A stretch of 64,000 bases of DNA from Marinobacter salarius (lineage in GTDB: Bacteria; Pseudomonadota; Gammaproteobacteria; Pseudomonadales; Oleiphilaceae): assembly GCA_000831005.1 (NCBI GenBank), contig CP007152.1, positions 4,340,001-4,404,000 on the forward strand. The letters are read 5' to 3'. The position numbers and the translations under genes are program-made. The notes below the pieces were generated by a model. That model ran no database searches. It saw only the letters and a program-made list of their open reading frames with translations, and was not told the origin of the DNA. Positions 18,587 through 28,369 of the stretch are shown here, in pieces; position 1 is the stretch's first letter, and every line of letters starts with the position of its first letter.

Positions 18587-19381
18587 TCAGATGAATCGTC
18601 CGGAAACGGTTCCCAGTCCCTGATAACGCACAGTGATGTTGTCACCGGGTTCCACGGCGATGGCGGCGGTGATACCACCGGTCATGATGAAGGTGCCTGC
18701 AGGGATGTGTTCGCCCCGCTCGGCCAGCAGGTTCGCTAGCATGGCCACGCTGGAGGCCGGATGGCCCAGCACGGCAGCGCCTGCGCCCACATCGACCACT
18801 TCGCCGTTCTTCTCGACCACCACACCCAGGGTTTTCAGGTCCACGTCCGCAACGTCGGCCATTTGCCCGCCCGTGATGAAACGTGTAGAGGAGGCGTTGT
18901 CCGCCACCACGCTCACCAGATCGAACTTGAAATTCTCATAACGGGAATCGATCACTTCCACAGCAGGAATCACGAAGTCGGTCGCTGCCAGAACCTGGCC
19001 AATATGACAGCCGGGCCCTTTCAGCGGCGCTTTGGTGACAAAGGCAATTTCTGCTTCGATTTTCGGGTGAATCAGTTCTTTGGTGTCGACCACGCCGCCA
19101 TCTGGCACGCTGAAATAATCGGCGAGGAAACCATAGATCGGGGTCTCGACACCCATCTGTGCCATTTTGGCCCAGGACGTTAGCCCCATTTTCATACCAA
19201 CGATCTTGTTGCCCCGCTCCTCCTTGCGGCGGCGAATTTCCCACTGCACGTCGTAGGCATCCTCGAAGGTCATGTCCGGGTAGTCGTTGGTGACCTTGGT
19301 GATGTCGTGGGCCTGCAGTTCGGCGTTTTCCACATGTTCGGCCAGCGCCAGCATCTGCTCGCGGCTTAGTGTCTTGCTCAT
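18587..19381 (-). CDS. dmpH: 2-oxo-3-hexenedioate (4-oxalocrotonate) decarboxylase
   Basis: 264 residues of the FAA-hydrolase-like decarboxylase/hydratase family. [17 protein letters not shown], the metal-site region [11 protein letters not shown] (Glu pair) and [20 protein letters not shown] match DmpH/XylI. It removes CO2 from 2-oxo-3-hexenedioate to give 2-hydroxypenta-2,4-dienoate and is known to complex with the hydratase DmpE. Its ATG overlaps the dmpG stop by four bases. Confidence 0.93.
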   Translation of the reverse strand: MSKTLSREQMLALAEHVENAELQAHDITKVTNDYPDMTFEDAYDVQWEIRRRKEERGNKIVGMKMGLTSWAKMAQMGVETPIYGFLADYFSVPDGGVVDTKELIHPKIEAEIAFVTKAPLKGPGCHIGQVLAATDFVIPAVEVIDSRYENFKFDLVSVVADNASSTRFITGGQMADVADVDLKTLGVVVEKNGEVVDVGAGAAVLGHPASSVAMLANLLAERGEHIPAGTFIMTGGITAAIAVEPGDNITVRYQGLGTVSGRFI

Positions 19382-20415
19382 GCATTCTGCTCCTTTTGCG
19401 CCGCCAGCAGATCCAGCGCCACATCCACGATCATGTCTTCCTGGCCACCCACCATGCGGCGTTTGCCAAGCTCTACCAGAATGTCCACGGTCTTCAGGCC
19501 GTACTTCTGTGCCGCTACTTCGGAGTGGCGCAGGAAGCTGGAGTAGACACCGGCATAGCCCAGCGCCAGGGTTTCGCGATCCACTCTTACGGGACGGTCC
19601 TGCAAGGGCCGAACGATATCGTCAGCGGCGTCCATCAGGGCGTACACGTCGGTGCCGTGCTCCCAGCCCATCTTGTCAAAGGCCGCGATGCACACTTCCA
19701 GCGGCGCGTTACCGGCGCCGGCGCCCATGCCCGCCAGGGAGGCATCGACACGGTCACAGCCTTCCTCGACCGCCACGATGGAGTTGGCCACACCCAGGGC
19801 CAGGTTGTGGTGGGCGTGGATGCCGGTTTCGGTTTCAGGTTTCAGAACGTCTTTCAGCGCCCGGAAGCGGTCGCGGATGTCGTTCATGTTCATGGCACCG
19901 CCGGAGTCGACGACATAGAGGCAGGTCGCACCGTAGTCTTCCATCAGCTTGGCCTGTTCCGCGAGACCCTGTGGGGTCTGCATGTGGCTCATCATCAGGA
20001 AGCCCACGGTGTCCATGCCCAGTTTGCGGGCGTGCTCGATGTGCTGTCTGGACACATCCGCCTCGGTGCAGTGGGTGGCCACTCTTACGATTCTCGCGCC
20101 GGCGTTGTAGGCGTTGTCCAGGTCGTGGACGGTGCCGATACCGGGCAGCAGCAGAGTAGCGATCTTGGCATGGGTCACCACTTCGGCCACGGCTTCAATC
20201 CATTCCAGATCGGTGTGGGCACCGAAGCCATAGTTGAAGCTGGAGCCCTGCAGGCCGTCGCCGTGGGCCACTTCGATGGAATCCACCTTGGCCTGGTCCA
20301 GGGCACGGGCAATGTCCTGCACGTTCTTTATGGAGTACTGGTGGCGAATGGCGTGGCTGCCGTCGCGCAGGGTCACGTCGGAGATATAGAGTTTCTTGCC
20401 AGGGTTAAAAGTCAT
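19378..20415 (-). CDS. dmpG: 4-hydroxy-2-oxovalerate aldolase
   Basis: 345 residues, HMGL-like TIM barrel: [15 protein letters not shown] (catalytic Arg/Asp), GAQ-like [17 protein letters not shown] and the metal ligands [13 protein letters not shown]. Cleaves 4-hydroxy-2-oxovalerate to pyruvate and acetaldehyde, channelling acetaldehyde to DmpF. The partner dmpF lies 12 bases upstream but is frameshifted here. Full length. Confidence 0.95.
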   Translation of the reverse strand: MTFNPGKKLYISDVTLRDGSHAIRHQYSIKNVQDIARALDQAKVDSIEVAHGDGLQGSSFNYGFGAHTDLEWIEAVAEVVTHAKIATLLLPGIGTVHDLDNAYNAGARIVRVATHCTEADVSRQHIEHARKLGMDTVGFLMMSHMQTPQGLAEQAKLMEDYGATCLYVVDSGGAMNMNDIRDRFRALKDVLKPETETGIHAHHNLALGVANSIVAVEEGCDRVDASLAGMGAGAGNAPLEVCIAAFDKMGWEHGTDVYALMDAADDIVRPLQDRPVRVDRETLALGYAGVYSSFLRHSEVAAQKYGLKTVDILVELGKRRMVGGQEDMIVDVALDLLAAQKEQNA

Positions 20416-20427
20416 GAGTCAGTCTCC

Positions 20428-21360
20428 TCACTTGACCAGCGATTCGGCGATGCGCTCGGCGGTGCCAAGGGCCGCGGAGGTCATGATGTCCAGGTTGCCG
20501 GCGTAGGCCGGGAGGTAATGGGCGGCGCTTCCACTTCCAGGAAGATGGAGGTCTTCAGGCCGCTGAAGCGGCCCAGGCCCGGAACGTTCATGGCTGGTCT
20601 TCCGGGATCACGTCAAACTGCACTTTCTGCTTGAGGCGATAGCCGGGCACGTAGCTGTTCACCGCCTTTACCATTTCCTCGACGGAGGCTTCTACTTCCG
20701 CCTGATCGGCGGCATCGGAGAGCACATACACCGTGTCCCGCATCAGCAGGGGTGGTTCGGCCGGATTGAGGATGATGATGGCCTTGCCTTTCTGGGCGCC
20801 GCCCACCACTTCGATGGCCTTGGCGGTGGTCTCGGTGAATTCGTCGATGTTGGCACGGGTGCCGGGGCCGGCGGACTTGCTGGAGATTGAAGCCACAATC
20901 TCGGCGTAGTGGGCCTTGGCGACACGAGAGACCGCCGCCACCATGGGAATCGTCGCCTGGCCACCGCAGGTGACCATGTTGACGTTGCCTTCCTTCAGAT
21001 TCTGTTCCAGGTTCACCACCGGCACGCAGTACGGGCCGATGGCCGCCGGGGTCATGTCGATGATCTTGATGCTCTCTTTATGGCCCCGCAGGAACACTTC
21101 GTTGTGCATGTGGGCCCGGGCGGAAGTGGCATCAAACACGATGTCGATGTCGGCAAATTCCGGCATTTTCACCAGGCCGTCCACGCTTCGTGGGTGGTGG
21201 CCACACCCATGCGCGCGGCGCGGGCCAGGCCGTCGGATTCCGGATCGATACCCACCATGGCGCCCATTTCTATGTGCTTGCCGTTGCGCAGGATCTTGAT
21301 CATCAGGTCGGTGCCGATGTTGCCCGAGCCGATGATGGCTGCTTTGATTTTCTTGCTCAT
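20428..21360 (-). pseudogene. dmpF: Acetaldehyde dehydrogenase (acylating), three frameshifts
   Basis: Pieces in three frames rebuild DmpF: Rossmann start [20 protein letters not shown] (21360 on), then [20 protein letters not shown] with the catalytic-Cys region [18 protein letters not shown], then [20 protein letters not shown] and [18 protein letters not shown] to TGA 20428. Missing bases near 21182, 20588 and 20530 separate them; two sit in GAAGGC-like contexts reading GAAGC. The enzyme converts acetaldehyde plus CoA and NAD+ to acetyl-CoA. Three identical-type lesions suggest sequencing deletions or real decay. Confidence 0.85.
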
Positions 21361-21383
21361 AACGTTGTCCTCATTAATCCCGA

Positions 21384-22169
21384 TCAGGCGAAGCGCACCG
21401 AGGCACTGCCGATGCCACCAATATCCACGCGCATGTAGTCGCCGGCTTTTACCGGTTCCAGCGGCACCAGCGAGCCGGACAGGATGACTTCACCTGCCTT
21501 CAGGGGAATACCAAACTCGCCCAGGGTGTTGGCCAGCCAGGTCACACAGTTCACCGGGGAGCCAAGGGCGGCAGCGCCGGCACCGGCACTGATTACACTG
21601 CCGTTCTTCTCCACCACCATGCCGCAGGTGACCAGGTCCACCTTGCGCGGTGAAACCGCCTGGTTGCCCAACACGAACAGACCGCAGGAGGCGTTGTCGG
21701 CGATGGTGTCCTGAATGGCAATCTTCCAGTCGCGGATGCGGGAATCGACAATCTCGAAGCAGGGCATAACGCACTCCGTGGCGGCCAGCACATCGGCGTT
21801 GGTGATGCCCGGGCCGATCAGATCCTTCTTCAGAATGAAGGCGATTTCACCCTCCGCTCTGGGTGCAATCAGGCGATCGCTGATGGGCATGACTTCGCCG
21901 CTGTTGAACACCATGTCGTCGGTCAAATAACCGAAGTCTGGCTGGTGAACGTTGAGCATGTTTTGCACGGCCTTACTGGTAACACCGATCTTCTTGCCAA
22001 TGATGGATGCCCCGTCCGCCAGACGTCGTTCGAGCATGCGCAAGGAAATGTGGTAGGCATCGTCGATGCTGATGTCCTCACCGCGGCTGGTCAGCGGCTC
22101 TACCGCCTCCCGACCCAGCATGGCCTGGTAAAGCTCATCGCCAAGCGCCTGGATTCGTGACTGTTCCAT
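21384..22169 (-). CDS. dmpE: 2-hydroxypenta-2,4-dienoate hydratase (2-keto-4-pentenoate hydratase)
   Basis: 261 residues, same fold as Dmp[21 protein letters not shown], the metal-site [12 protein letters not shown] and [20 protein letters not shown] fit DmpE/MhpD. It hydrates 2-hydroxypentadienoate to 4-hydroxy-2-oxovalerate. Start overlaps the dmpD stop (TAATG). Confidence 0.93.
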   Translation of the reverse strand: MEQSRIQALGDELYQAMLGREAVEPLTSRGEDISIDDAYHISLRMLERRLADGASIIGKKIGVTSKAVQNMLNVHQPDFGYLTDDMVFNSGEVMPISDRLIAPRAEGEIAFILKKDLIGPGITNADVLAATECVMPCFEIVDSRIRDWKIAIQDTIADNASCGLFVLGNQAVSPRKVDLVTCGMVVEKNGSVISAGAGAAALGSPVNCVTWLANTLGEFGIPLKAGEVILSGSLVPLEPVKAGDYMRVDIGGIGSASVRFA

Positions 22170-23029
22170 TATTCAGCTCCTTCCGCCGCTTGATCGGCTT
22201 CTCTCAGAAAATCGTTGACCAGCCGCGCGAAACGGTCGGCATGTTCAATCTGGGTCCAGTGGCCGCAGCGGCCAAACACGTGCAGCTGGGCACGATCAAT
22301 CAGCTCAGCCAGCTTGAGTGAGGCCTCCAGGGGAATGACTTCATCTTCACGGCCATGCAGAATCAGGGTCTCATGCGGCAGTGCCCGGATGTCATCTTCG
22401 TTACTGGCCAGATTGTCGACCCAACGCTGACGGGGGGCCGGGAACATCGCCGAGAAGGACTCCTGGAAGCCCGGTCGAATGCTGGCCTGATAACGCATTT
22501 CCGCCAGTTCGTCGGTCAACAGCCCCTTGTTAAAGGCAAACACATCCATCAACCGGCGCATGGTTTCGAGGGACGGCTGATAACCCCAGACTTCCTCCAG
22601 ACCCTTGGTGATCGGGAAGCTGACCCCCACCGATCCCATGAGCACAAGCCGGCGGACCCGTTCCGGGTACTCGATCGCAAGGGCCAGGGCGAGACCACCC
22701 CCGAAGGAGTTGCCCACCAGGTCGACCTGCTCCAGCCCCAGCTCGTCCATCACACCCAGGGCGTGCTTTACCCAACGCTCCCGGTTGTAGGTCTGATCTT
22801 CGGGACGTTCGCTGTAGCCGAAGCCCAGCATGTCCGGCGCTACCACCCGGCGATGCCTGGCCAGCTCAGGAATGACCAGACGCCAGTTGGCCCAGGCGGT
22901 AACCCCGGGGCCCGAACCGTGAATCATCATCACAGGGAAGCCGCCTTCCCCGTGGTCGTGAACGTTGGTGCGGTACCCGGCGGCGACAATTTCACGCCCG
23001 ATTTCAGGGCTGTCTACAGGTGCATTCAT
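22169..23029 (-). CDS. dmpD: 2-hydroxymuconic semialdehyde hydrolase
   Basis: 286 residues from ATG 23029, with GAGG upstream; a longer start at 23050 would lie inside dmpC. Alpha/beta hydrolase: oxyanion HGSGPGVTAWANW, nucleophile GNSFGGG, acid GREDEVIPLE and base CGHWTQIEHAD. Hydrolyses the ring-fission product to 2-hydroxypentadienoate plus formate (or acetate). Located between dmpC' and dmpE as in Pseudomonas dmp/xyl operons. Confidence 0.93.
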   Translation of the reverse strand: MNAPVDSPEIGREIVAAGYRTNVHDHGEGGFPVMMIHGSGPGVTAWANWRLVIPELARHRRVVAPDMLGFGYSERPEDQTYNRERWVKHALGVMDELGLEQVDLVGNSFGGGLALALAIEYPERVRRLVLMGSVGVSFPITKGLEEVWGYQPSLETMRRLMDVFAFNKGLLTDELAEMRYQASIRPGFQESFSAMFPAPRQRWVDNLASNEDDIRALPHETLILHGREDEVIPLEASLKLAELIDRAQLHVFGRCGHWTQIEHADRFARLVNDFLREADQAAEGAE

Positions 23030-23036
23030 GACAACC

Positions 23037-23418
23037 TCACAATTTGACACAGATATTTTTCATTTCGGTGTAGAACTCAAGAGAGTGAACGCCACCCTCA
23101 CGTCCGATGCCCGACTGTTTGCTACCACCAAAGGGCGTGCGAAGGTCCCGCAGGAACCAGCTGTTCACCCAGATAATCCCGGCTTCAATCTGACCCGCAA
23201 CCCGGTGCGCACGGGTGATGTTTTCACTCCAGATTGCCGAAGCCAGTCCATAGGGGAGGCTGTTGGCCAGTTCGATGGCCTCTTCCTCACTATCGAACGG
23301 GCACAGGTGAACACAGGGGCCGAAGATTTCGTCCGTAACCACCGCCGAGTCATCAGCCAGTCCGGTCCAGATAGTCGGCTGCACCCAGGCACCACCGGCC
23401 AGTTCTGCCGGCATATCT
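23037..23418 (-). pseudogene. dmpC: 2-hydroxymuconic semialdehyde dehydrogenase, C-terminal fragment
   Basis: About 125 C-terminal residues of an aldehyde dehydrogenase: DEIFGPCVHLCPFDSEEEAI, FLRDLRTPFGGSKQSGIGRE and GGVHSLEFYTEMKNICVKL. The NAD-binding half and the catalytic cysteine are missing. At about 23418 the upstream sequence switches to a membrane polysaccharide protein on the same strand. The oxalocrotonate branch therefore lacks its entry enzyme here. Confidence 0.85.
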
Positions 23419-23832
23419 GTTGGTATTTCCTCTCGTCCAATAGGCGATAAACCAAAAGATGAAAAAGCTATAGAAGAAGAACGGGGACGGTTTTGGCATA
23501 GCCAGATCAGGGATGGCTACGATGCTGTTGATCCAGCTCAACAGGGGAATGGCAATGGAGATGAAAAACGCAATGTATATCGGGTCTTTTTTTATCTTCT
23601 TGAAATTATAGAAAATGGATAACAAGGTGCCAATAAAGGTGATCATAAAGAAGACGTCACCGATATCCCGGTAGAATCGTTTGAACAGAACGAAGCCGAT
23701 GATAGTGGCCACCATCAGTTGGCTGAAGCGTTGACTGGCCACAATGCTTTCAAGTCTGGATGACAAGGTCTCACCTTTGATTATGAATGTACCCAACGGC
23801 TCGGTTCTCAACTGCGCTGACGGCGACGCCAA
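23419..23832 (-). pseudogene. O-antigen ligase/polymerase-like membrane protein, truncated
   Basis: About 130 residues with four hydrophobic segments (MVATIIGFVLFKRF, FFMITFIGTLLSIFY, PIYIAFFISIAIPLLSW, FFFYSFFIFWFIAYW), resembling the start of O-antigen ligase-type proteins that usually have 10-12 helices. After IAYW it fuses into the dmpC frame, so most of the protein is deleted. The start is uncertain: TTG 23832, or a later TTG with an AGGTGAG site. Confidence 0.5.
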
Positions 23833-23928
23833 GTTCGATCAGTACTGCCTTTATTGCTATGTGAAATAGCTATTCGACAGGGTGTTTGTTACGGCTCAAT
23901 GTCCAGAGGCCGGCGTATTTATTAAATG

Positions 23929-25902
23929 TCACCTGTGCATAGGTGACGCCGTTAGATACCCCACAGAGCCATCGAGAAAACCAAAACGGATAAAGTAGAC
24001 CTGTATGAACGTCATGACCGCCCTTAGGGTAGGGTAGAGCATGGTGCGAGTTCTTTTGCCCCGACGGTGCTTTTCCCTGGATCCCAGCCACGCGTATTTT
24101 GCGCTCTTTTCCAGGGAGTGCCCAAAGTCACGATGGGTGTAATGGGTGAGTCGCCCTCGCAGTGTTTTTATGCTGCGGCCTTCGGGGATAAGAATTCGCT
24201 CATGGACTAAAGCATCCGAAAAGGATACGCCTTCACGTCGAAAAAGGCGTAGAGGGGCGCGTCCGCTGCGACCGAAGTCCAGTCTTTTGCCATAGATCGT
24301 AACGGCCCAGGGGAGCTTATAAGCGTCGGCATCCGGGGCGGCCAAACGATGATTTATTTCGCGGGCCAGTTCCTCGGTAATCCGCTCGTCGGCATCCAGA
24401 GATAACACCCAGTCACCTGTTGCTCTCTCAAGAGCCCTTTGTTTTTGTACTCCGAACCCAGGCCAGTCTGTGGTTTCAACCATGTCGGCGTATTGCCGTG
24501 CAATTTCTACAGTGCGATCAGAACTGCCACTGTCCAGCACAATTATTTCGTCGGAGACCTGCCGGGCCGACACCAGGCAGTCCGCAATGTGGTCCTCTTC
24601 ATTCATGGTGATTACGGTTGTCGACACCCGACATCCGCGCTTGCGAACACATGACGCCTTTAATTCATGGAATAGAGTGGTCGCCAGTACGGAAATGATC
24701 AATAGATAGAAGGTCAGAAACAGGCTTCGATTGAAAGTGGCTTCCGTTAGTCCAAAGAAAAAGTAGCCCACCGTGACCATGGTACCGGCCGCAGCAATGT
24801 GAGCTGTGGGGAAATGCTTGCTACGAACGTGCTGGCTGAAGATCGCCAAAGGAATAAAAATCAGAAATGCCCAGCTTAGGACGCCGGGAATGCCACTCGT
24901 CGCGGCATTGTTGATCAGGTCGTTGTGAGCATGACCAACGCAGCAATCCAGAAGCGCTGGCGATGCGCTACCGTTGTCAACGGCAGATCTGATGGTATGG
25001 CTAAACCCGCCAAGGCCTGCGCCCGTCCAGGGATTTTCGACAAACATTTCCCAGGCATGATTCCAAAGCTCCAGGCGCAGTTCGATTCCCGAATCGAGAC
25101 TATGGTCATTCAGAGCGGCGTCGATTGATTGCAGCGTACGATCCGTTGAGAAAACGGCACTGAGGACCAGGATTGGAATAAGCAAGACAGCAGCCAGCCG
25201 GAGCTTTCGGCCAAGCAGTGGAATAACAATGAGAAGCAAAAATGGTAGAGCCAGGAGGTTGCTGCGGGTTTCAGATAGTAGGGACGTGAGCACGGCCGCG
25301 ACGCTTCCCGCGATAAAGGCCATCGCCAGGAATCGGTTTCCGTTGCGCAGGAAAAACAACCCGCCTACCAGGGTGAGCATACCTCCCAGAAGTGCAATGT
25401 TACCGAAACTGATTGGGTTGATGCCGCCCCCGAACCGTGAACTCAAAGTGCCGGTGGGTGTTGCTGCACCTGGCTGCAGCGCATAAATCAATGCACCGAT
25501 AACGGACAGGGAAATCAATCCGATGGCAGCGAATCCGGTGATCGCACGCAGGCGAGCATGGCTCAGAGCCATAACGAGCGGCCAGAACAATATAAAGCGG
25601 GCGTGTGTGCCGAGCGTTTTTCCGCCTTCATAGTCGAAGCCTTCAACAGCCCAGGAGTATGCGCTGACGGAGACGTAAAACCAGAAAGCGAAGTGGATTA
25701 AACGCAGCTCCCTTGGGGGTTCCCAGCCGGTTTTCTGGAGTGATTGGCGTGCTATAAGTATGATGCCGATAACTGAGAGCATCAGTGTTGCTGCCGAGAG
25801 CACGCTTGACGAGACGAGCGCGCCTCCCAGGCCGATCATCATCAGTAGTGCAACAAGAAGGCTGGTGCGCGAACTTATATTCATGCTATCCGTAGTCGAC
25901 AC
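23929..25902 (-). CDS. O-antigen ligase fused in frame to a WaaE-type family 2 glycosyltransferase
   Basis: 657 residues in one frame. Residues 1-420 have about 11 hydrophobic segments and a large loop with GIELRLELWNHAWEMFVENP and GHAHNDLINNAATSGIPGV, the WaaL/Wzy_C signature that joins O-antigen or a sugar to lipid A-core. From about residue 424 (RVSTTVITMNEEDHI) a GT2 domain follows with LDSGSSDRTVEIARQ and SLDADERITEELAR. Near 23955 a missing base ends the frame early; in the next frame SNGVTYAQVTFNKYAGLWTL continues the normal GT2 tail to 23870. The fusion may be natural or a product of a frameshift near 24630. Acts at the inner membrane in LPS core assembly. Confidence 0.75.
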   Translation of the reverse strand: MSTTDSMNISSRTSLLVALLMMIGLGGALVSSSVLSAATLMLSVIGIILIARQSLQKTGWEPPRELRLIHFAFWFYVSVSAYSWAVEGFDYEGGKTLGTHARFILFWPLVMALSHARLRAITGFAAIGLISLSVIGALIYALQPGAATPTGTLSSRFGGGINPISFGNIALLGGMLTLVGGLFFLRNGNRFLAMAFIAGSVAAVLTSLLSETRSNLLALPFLLLIVIPLLGRKLRLAAVLLIPILVLSAVFSTDRTLQSIDAALNDHSLDSGIELRLELWNHAWEMFVENPWTGAGLGGFSHTIRSAVDNGSASPALLDCCVGHAHNDLINNAATSGIPGVLSWAFLIFIPLAIFSQHVRSKHFPTAHIAAAGTMVTVGYFFFGLTEATFNRSLFLTFYLLIISVLATTLFHELKASCVRKRGCRVSTTVITMNEEDHIADCLVSARQVSDEIIVLDSGSSDRTVEIARQYADMVETTDWPGFGVQKQRALERATGDWVLSLDADERITEELAREINHRLAAPDADAYKLPWAVTIYGKRLDFGRSGRAPLRLFRREGVSFSDALVHERILIPEGRSIKTLRGRLTHYTHRDFGHSLEKSAKYAWLGSREKHRRGKRTRTMLYPTLRAVMTFIQVYFIRFGFLDGSVGYLTASPMHR

Positions 25903-25924
25903 GTTTCAGGCCTTTACCATCGAT

Positions 25925-26923
25925 TCAGCATACACGATCAGGTTTATAGGGATTGATTTCCCCAGGAACACGATGGCGAAAGCGTTTGTATTCCCATTGA
26001 TACTGTTCCGGGATTTCTCTGACCACATTCTCTATTGAGCGGTTCAGGGCTGTAGTGGCAATGAGGGGGTCTGTGTCGGCAATGCCTTCTTCACACTCGC
26101 GAATAACCAATCGAAATCCACGTCCGTCTTTCAGGCGTTCGGAATAGGTCATCAAAGGCTTGGCGCCGGACTTTTGCAGCAGCTTGGAAACCAGTGTCAT
26201 GGTACGTACGTCCATGCCAAAAAAGGGCGCGTAGGCGTTTCCTTTTCCTCGTGGGCTCTGGTCTGGAAGAATGCCGGTTACCTCGCCTTCACGTAGAAGG
26301 GCAATAAGCCGTGCCAGGCCACGACGGTCGCCACGCACCAGTTCAGAGCCGAGCCGGCCGCGAACCCGGATCATATAGTCCTCAAATTCCTTGATATGTG
26401 GCGGACTGTACAGCGCCGCCATACGGTAGCGTGACGAAAAGTAAAGTCCTGTGAGTTCCCAGTTGCCCAGATGTGGGGCCAGCAGCAGTAAGCCACGGCC
26501 GTCCTTCTTTGCATTTTCCAGTAGTTCCTCGCCTTCGATTTCCCGAATCAGGCCAAGGCAGCGTTCGACCGGCCATTCCCACATCAGTGGAATTTCCATC
26601 ATGGTCTGTCCGGTATGACGTAGACTGGAGCGAGCCATGTTCTGATGCTGATCGTTCGTAAGATCTGGAAAGGCAATGCCGAGATTGATCTCGGTGACAC
26701 GCCGAGAATTTGTTCTGAACGTCCATGCGATAGTGCCCAGAAAGCGGCCGGCCAACTGGGCCGCACGTAGTGGCAGCTTGCCGGCAAGCCCAAGGATAGT
26801 GATCAAAAACGATGCTTTGGACATAGCCATAAATCGGAGGACAATCAACTGAAAAAAGAATGAACGGAAGCTACCACCATCCGGCTTGTGCGGCAAGGCT
26901 CGTTGGCCTTTGAGGCTCGTCAT
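25925..26923 (-). CDS. Lipid A biosynthesis acyltransferase (LpxL/HtrB family)
   Basis: 332 residues. One N-terminal hydrophobic segment (SFLITILGLAGKLPLRAAQL) anchors it to the inner membrane. The HX4(D/E) catalytic motif appears as HLGNWE near 150, followed by YSPPHIKEFEDYMIRVRGR and GILPDQSPRGKGNAYAPFF. Transfers a secondary acyl chain to Kdo2-lipid A or a similar acceptor. A second paralogue is at 31407. The preceding YrbL-like gene ends five bases upstream. The first 25-30 residues may be extra; an ATG near 26825 is an alternative start. Confidence 0.85.
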   Translation of the reverse strand: MTSLKGQRALPHKPDGGSFRSFFFQLIVLRFMAMSKASFLITILGLAGKLPLRAAQLAGRFLGTIAWTFRTNSRRVTEINLGIAFPDLTNDQHQNMARSSLRHTGQTMMEIPLMWEWPVERCLGLIREIEGEELLENAKKDGRGLLLLAPHLGNWELTGLYFSSRYRMAALYSPPHIKEFEDYMIRVRGRLGSELVRGDRRGLARLIALLREGEVTGILPDQSPRGKGNAYAPFFGMDVRTMTLVSKLLQKSGAKPLMTYSERLKDGRGFRLVIRECEEGIADTDPLIATTALNRSIENVVREIPEQYQWEYKRFRHRVPGEINPYKPDRVC

Positions 26924-26928
26924 TTGCC

Positions 26929-27597
26929 CTAAAGCTTTTGAGAGTCCTCCCAGCTTTCGCTGCGATTACCGGTTTCCCAGCCAATCCTCAGGTAAAAGCG
27001 CCGGATACGACGGCCAATGTATCGCTTTCGCCAAGCGGAGAGGGTTGCCAGTTTGTCGGGGATGGCGGGGGCGCCGAGCCCGTCAACCAGGAACAGCTCC
27101 GGTTGTCCGCACCTGTCGGCGATCACCAGGTTGTGGGGCAGCAGGTTCCGGGTGAGGATTCCGGTTTCGAGTAACCAGTTGCAGAAGCGGCCTGCGGCGT
27201 CCCGAATCGGTTGATCAAACCCCCGGTGTTTCAGGTAGTGTTCGAGCGTTTCGCCCGGTAGGCCGTGGTCATCGATGAGGAGCTCGCTCATGTTTGCCTG
27301 GCCGATTGAGGTTTCCACCGCGCCGTGAAATTGCGGCAGGTGTGCCCAGACCAATTCGTTGTGGCCATCTTTGATCAGTGCCCGGATGGCCTGCTGTTGA
27401 TGCGCCCGGAGTTCCTGGCGGTTGTCATCAATCCTCGCTCTGCCGAGCATTTTCTTTGGCCAGGCCTGGCGCTGGAACCGAACTTCGATGTTTTCAGGCC
27501 GCAGTACTTTGAGACACAATGCCGGATCATCCGGATGCCGGTAGCAGTGTCGGTTGTAGCCAGAGGCGAATGGCTCAATGCCTGACAGGTCAATCAT
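26929..27597 (-). CDS. YrbL-family kinase-like protein (PhoP-regulated network)
   Basis: 222 residues. FASGYNRHCYRHPDDPALCLKV at the start is the ATP-loop-like segment of the YrbL-PhoP_reg family, distantly protein-kinase-like; LLPHNLVIADR resembles the catalytic loop (HxN) and LFLVDGLG the DFG-like metal site. In other bacteria such genes sit in LPS core clusters as here. Substrate unknown; phosphorylation of a core sugar is possible (inference). Confidence 0.75.
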   Translation of the reverse strand: MIDLSGIEPFASGYNRHCYRHPDDPALCLKVLRPENIEVRFQRQAWPKKMLGRARIDDNRQELRAHQQQAIRALIKDGHNELVWAHLPQFHGAVETSIGQANMSELLIDDHGLPGETLEHYLKHRGFDQPIRDAAGRFCNWLLETGILTRNLLPHNLVIADRCGQPELFLVDGLGAPAIPDKLATLSAWRKRYIGRRIRRFYLRIGWETGNRSESWEDSQKL

Positions 27598-27658
27598 GGA
27601 TCGTATCCGAATCTCGTTTTATTGCCTTGTGCAACGGAAGCCTCGGGAAGCCACGTGT

Positions 27659-28369
27659 ATGAACGGTTGTATTGCCTACGGTGATTGTAATACCGAGGGC
27701 CTGAAAGACTATCATGAACCGGTCTGGCCGCAGATCGTTGCGAAGCAATTGGGTCTTTCGCTCACCAATTGTGGTCATACCATGAGCACAACCCGTGAGC
27801 TGCTTCAGTATGCTGAGGCCTTCCCGCCCAGGAACTATCAATTGGCGTTTATTCAGTACGGGCTCGTTGATTCCTGGCTCACCTTTCGTGGTGCGCCCTA
27901 TGTGCTTTATTACCCGGACAGCCCCCGCAGGAAGCTTGCCCGAAAGCTCGTCAAAAAGCTGAAGAAATGGGCCCGGCGTCTCCACCTGCAGGATCGTTGG
28001 GGCGCGGTGGAGCAGGTGCCGCTGGATGAGTATCTGGGCAATATTGAGCGTGTGTTGCGCTCGGCCCCCGACACCCTGTTCGCGTTGGTGTCCACGCCGC
28101 CGAACCTCGACGAGCCCCGGAACCCGCGCATTGAGCGCTACAATGAGGGCCTGCGAGAGTTAGCCATACGAGAGCCAAATGCATTTTTTGCCGATGCCTA
28201 CCACCCATTATGGCAGCGGAAAGCCGAGTCCTTGATGGCAGACGGAACCCACCTTACCGAAACAGGGCATCGACTCCTGGCGGATACGGTGATCAGCGCG
28301 CTGTCGACATACTGGCCAACAGGTCCCGATAAAAAGCCTCAGTCTTCGATACCATCGCCTCAAGGCTGA
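27659..28369 (+). CDS. SGNH/GDSL-type hydrolase
   Basis: 236 residues from ATG 27659 (GGGAAG eight bases upstream); a longer frame from 27578 overlaps the divergent yrbL-like start. Block I YGDCNTEG supplies a nucleophile position in a variant of GDS (with C at the Ser+... context, so the nucleophile is not obvious), block III-like IQYGLVDSW, and block V DGTHLTETGH has the Asp-x-x-His pair. Probable esterase or O-acetyl hydrolase acting on LPS or polysaccharide. Its 3' end overlaps the convergent glycosyltransferase by 77 bases. Confidence 0.7.
   Translation: MNGCIAYGDCNTEGLKDYHEPVWPQIVAKQLGLSLTNCGHTMSTTRELLQYAEAFPPRNYQLAFIQYGLVDSWLTFRGAPYVLYYPDSPRRKLARKLVKKLKKWARRLHLQDRWGAVEQVPLDEYLGNIERVLRSAPDTLFALVSTPPNLDEPRNPRIERYNEGLRELAIREPNAFFADAYHPLWQRKAESLMADGTHLTETGHRLLADTVISALSTYWPTGPDKKPQSSIPSPQG

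Noticed and set aside
19369-20634. 421-codon ORF on the plus strand
   Set aside because: Exact antisense of dmpG and dmpF in GC-rich DNA; the protein is His/Gly-rich with no family pattern.
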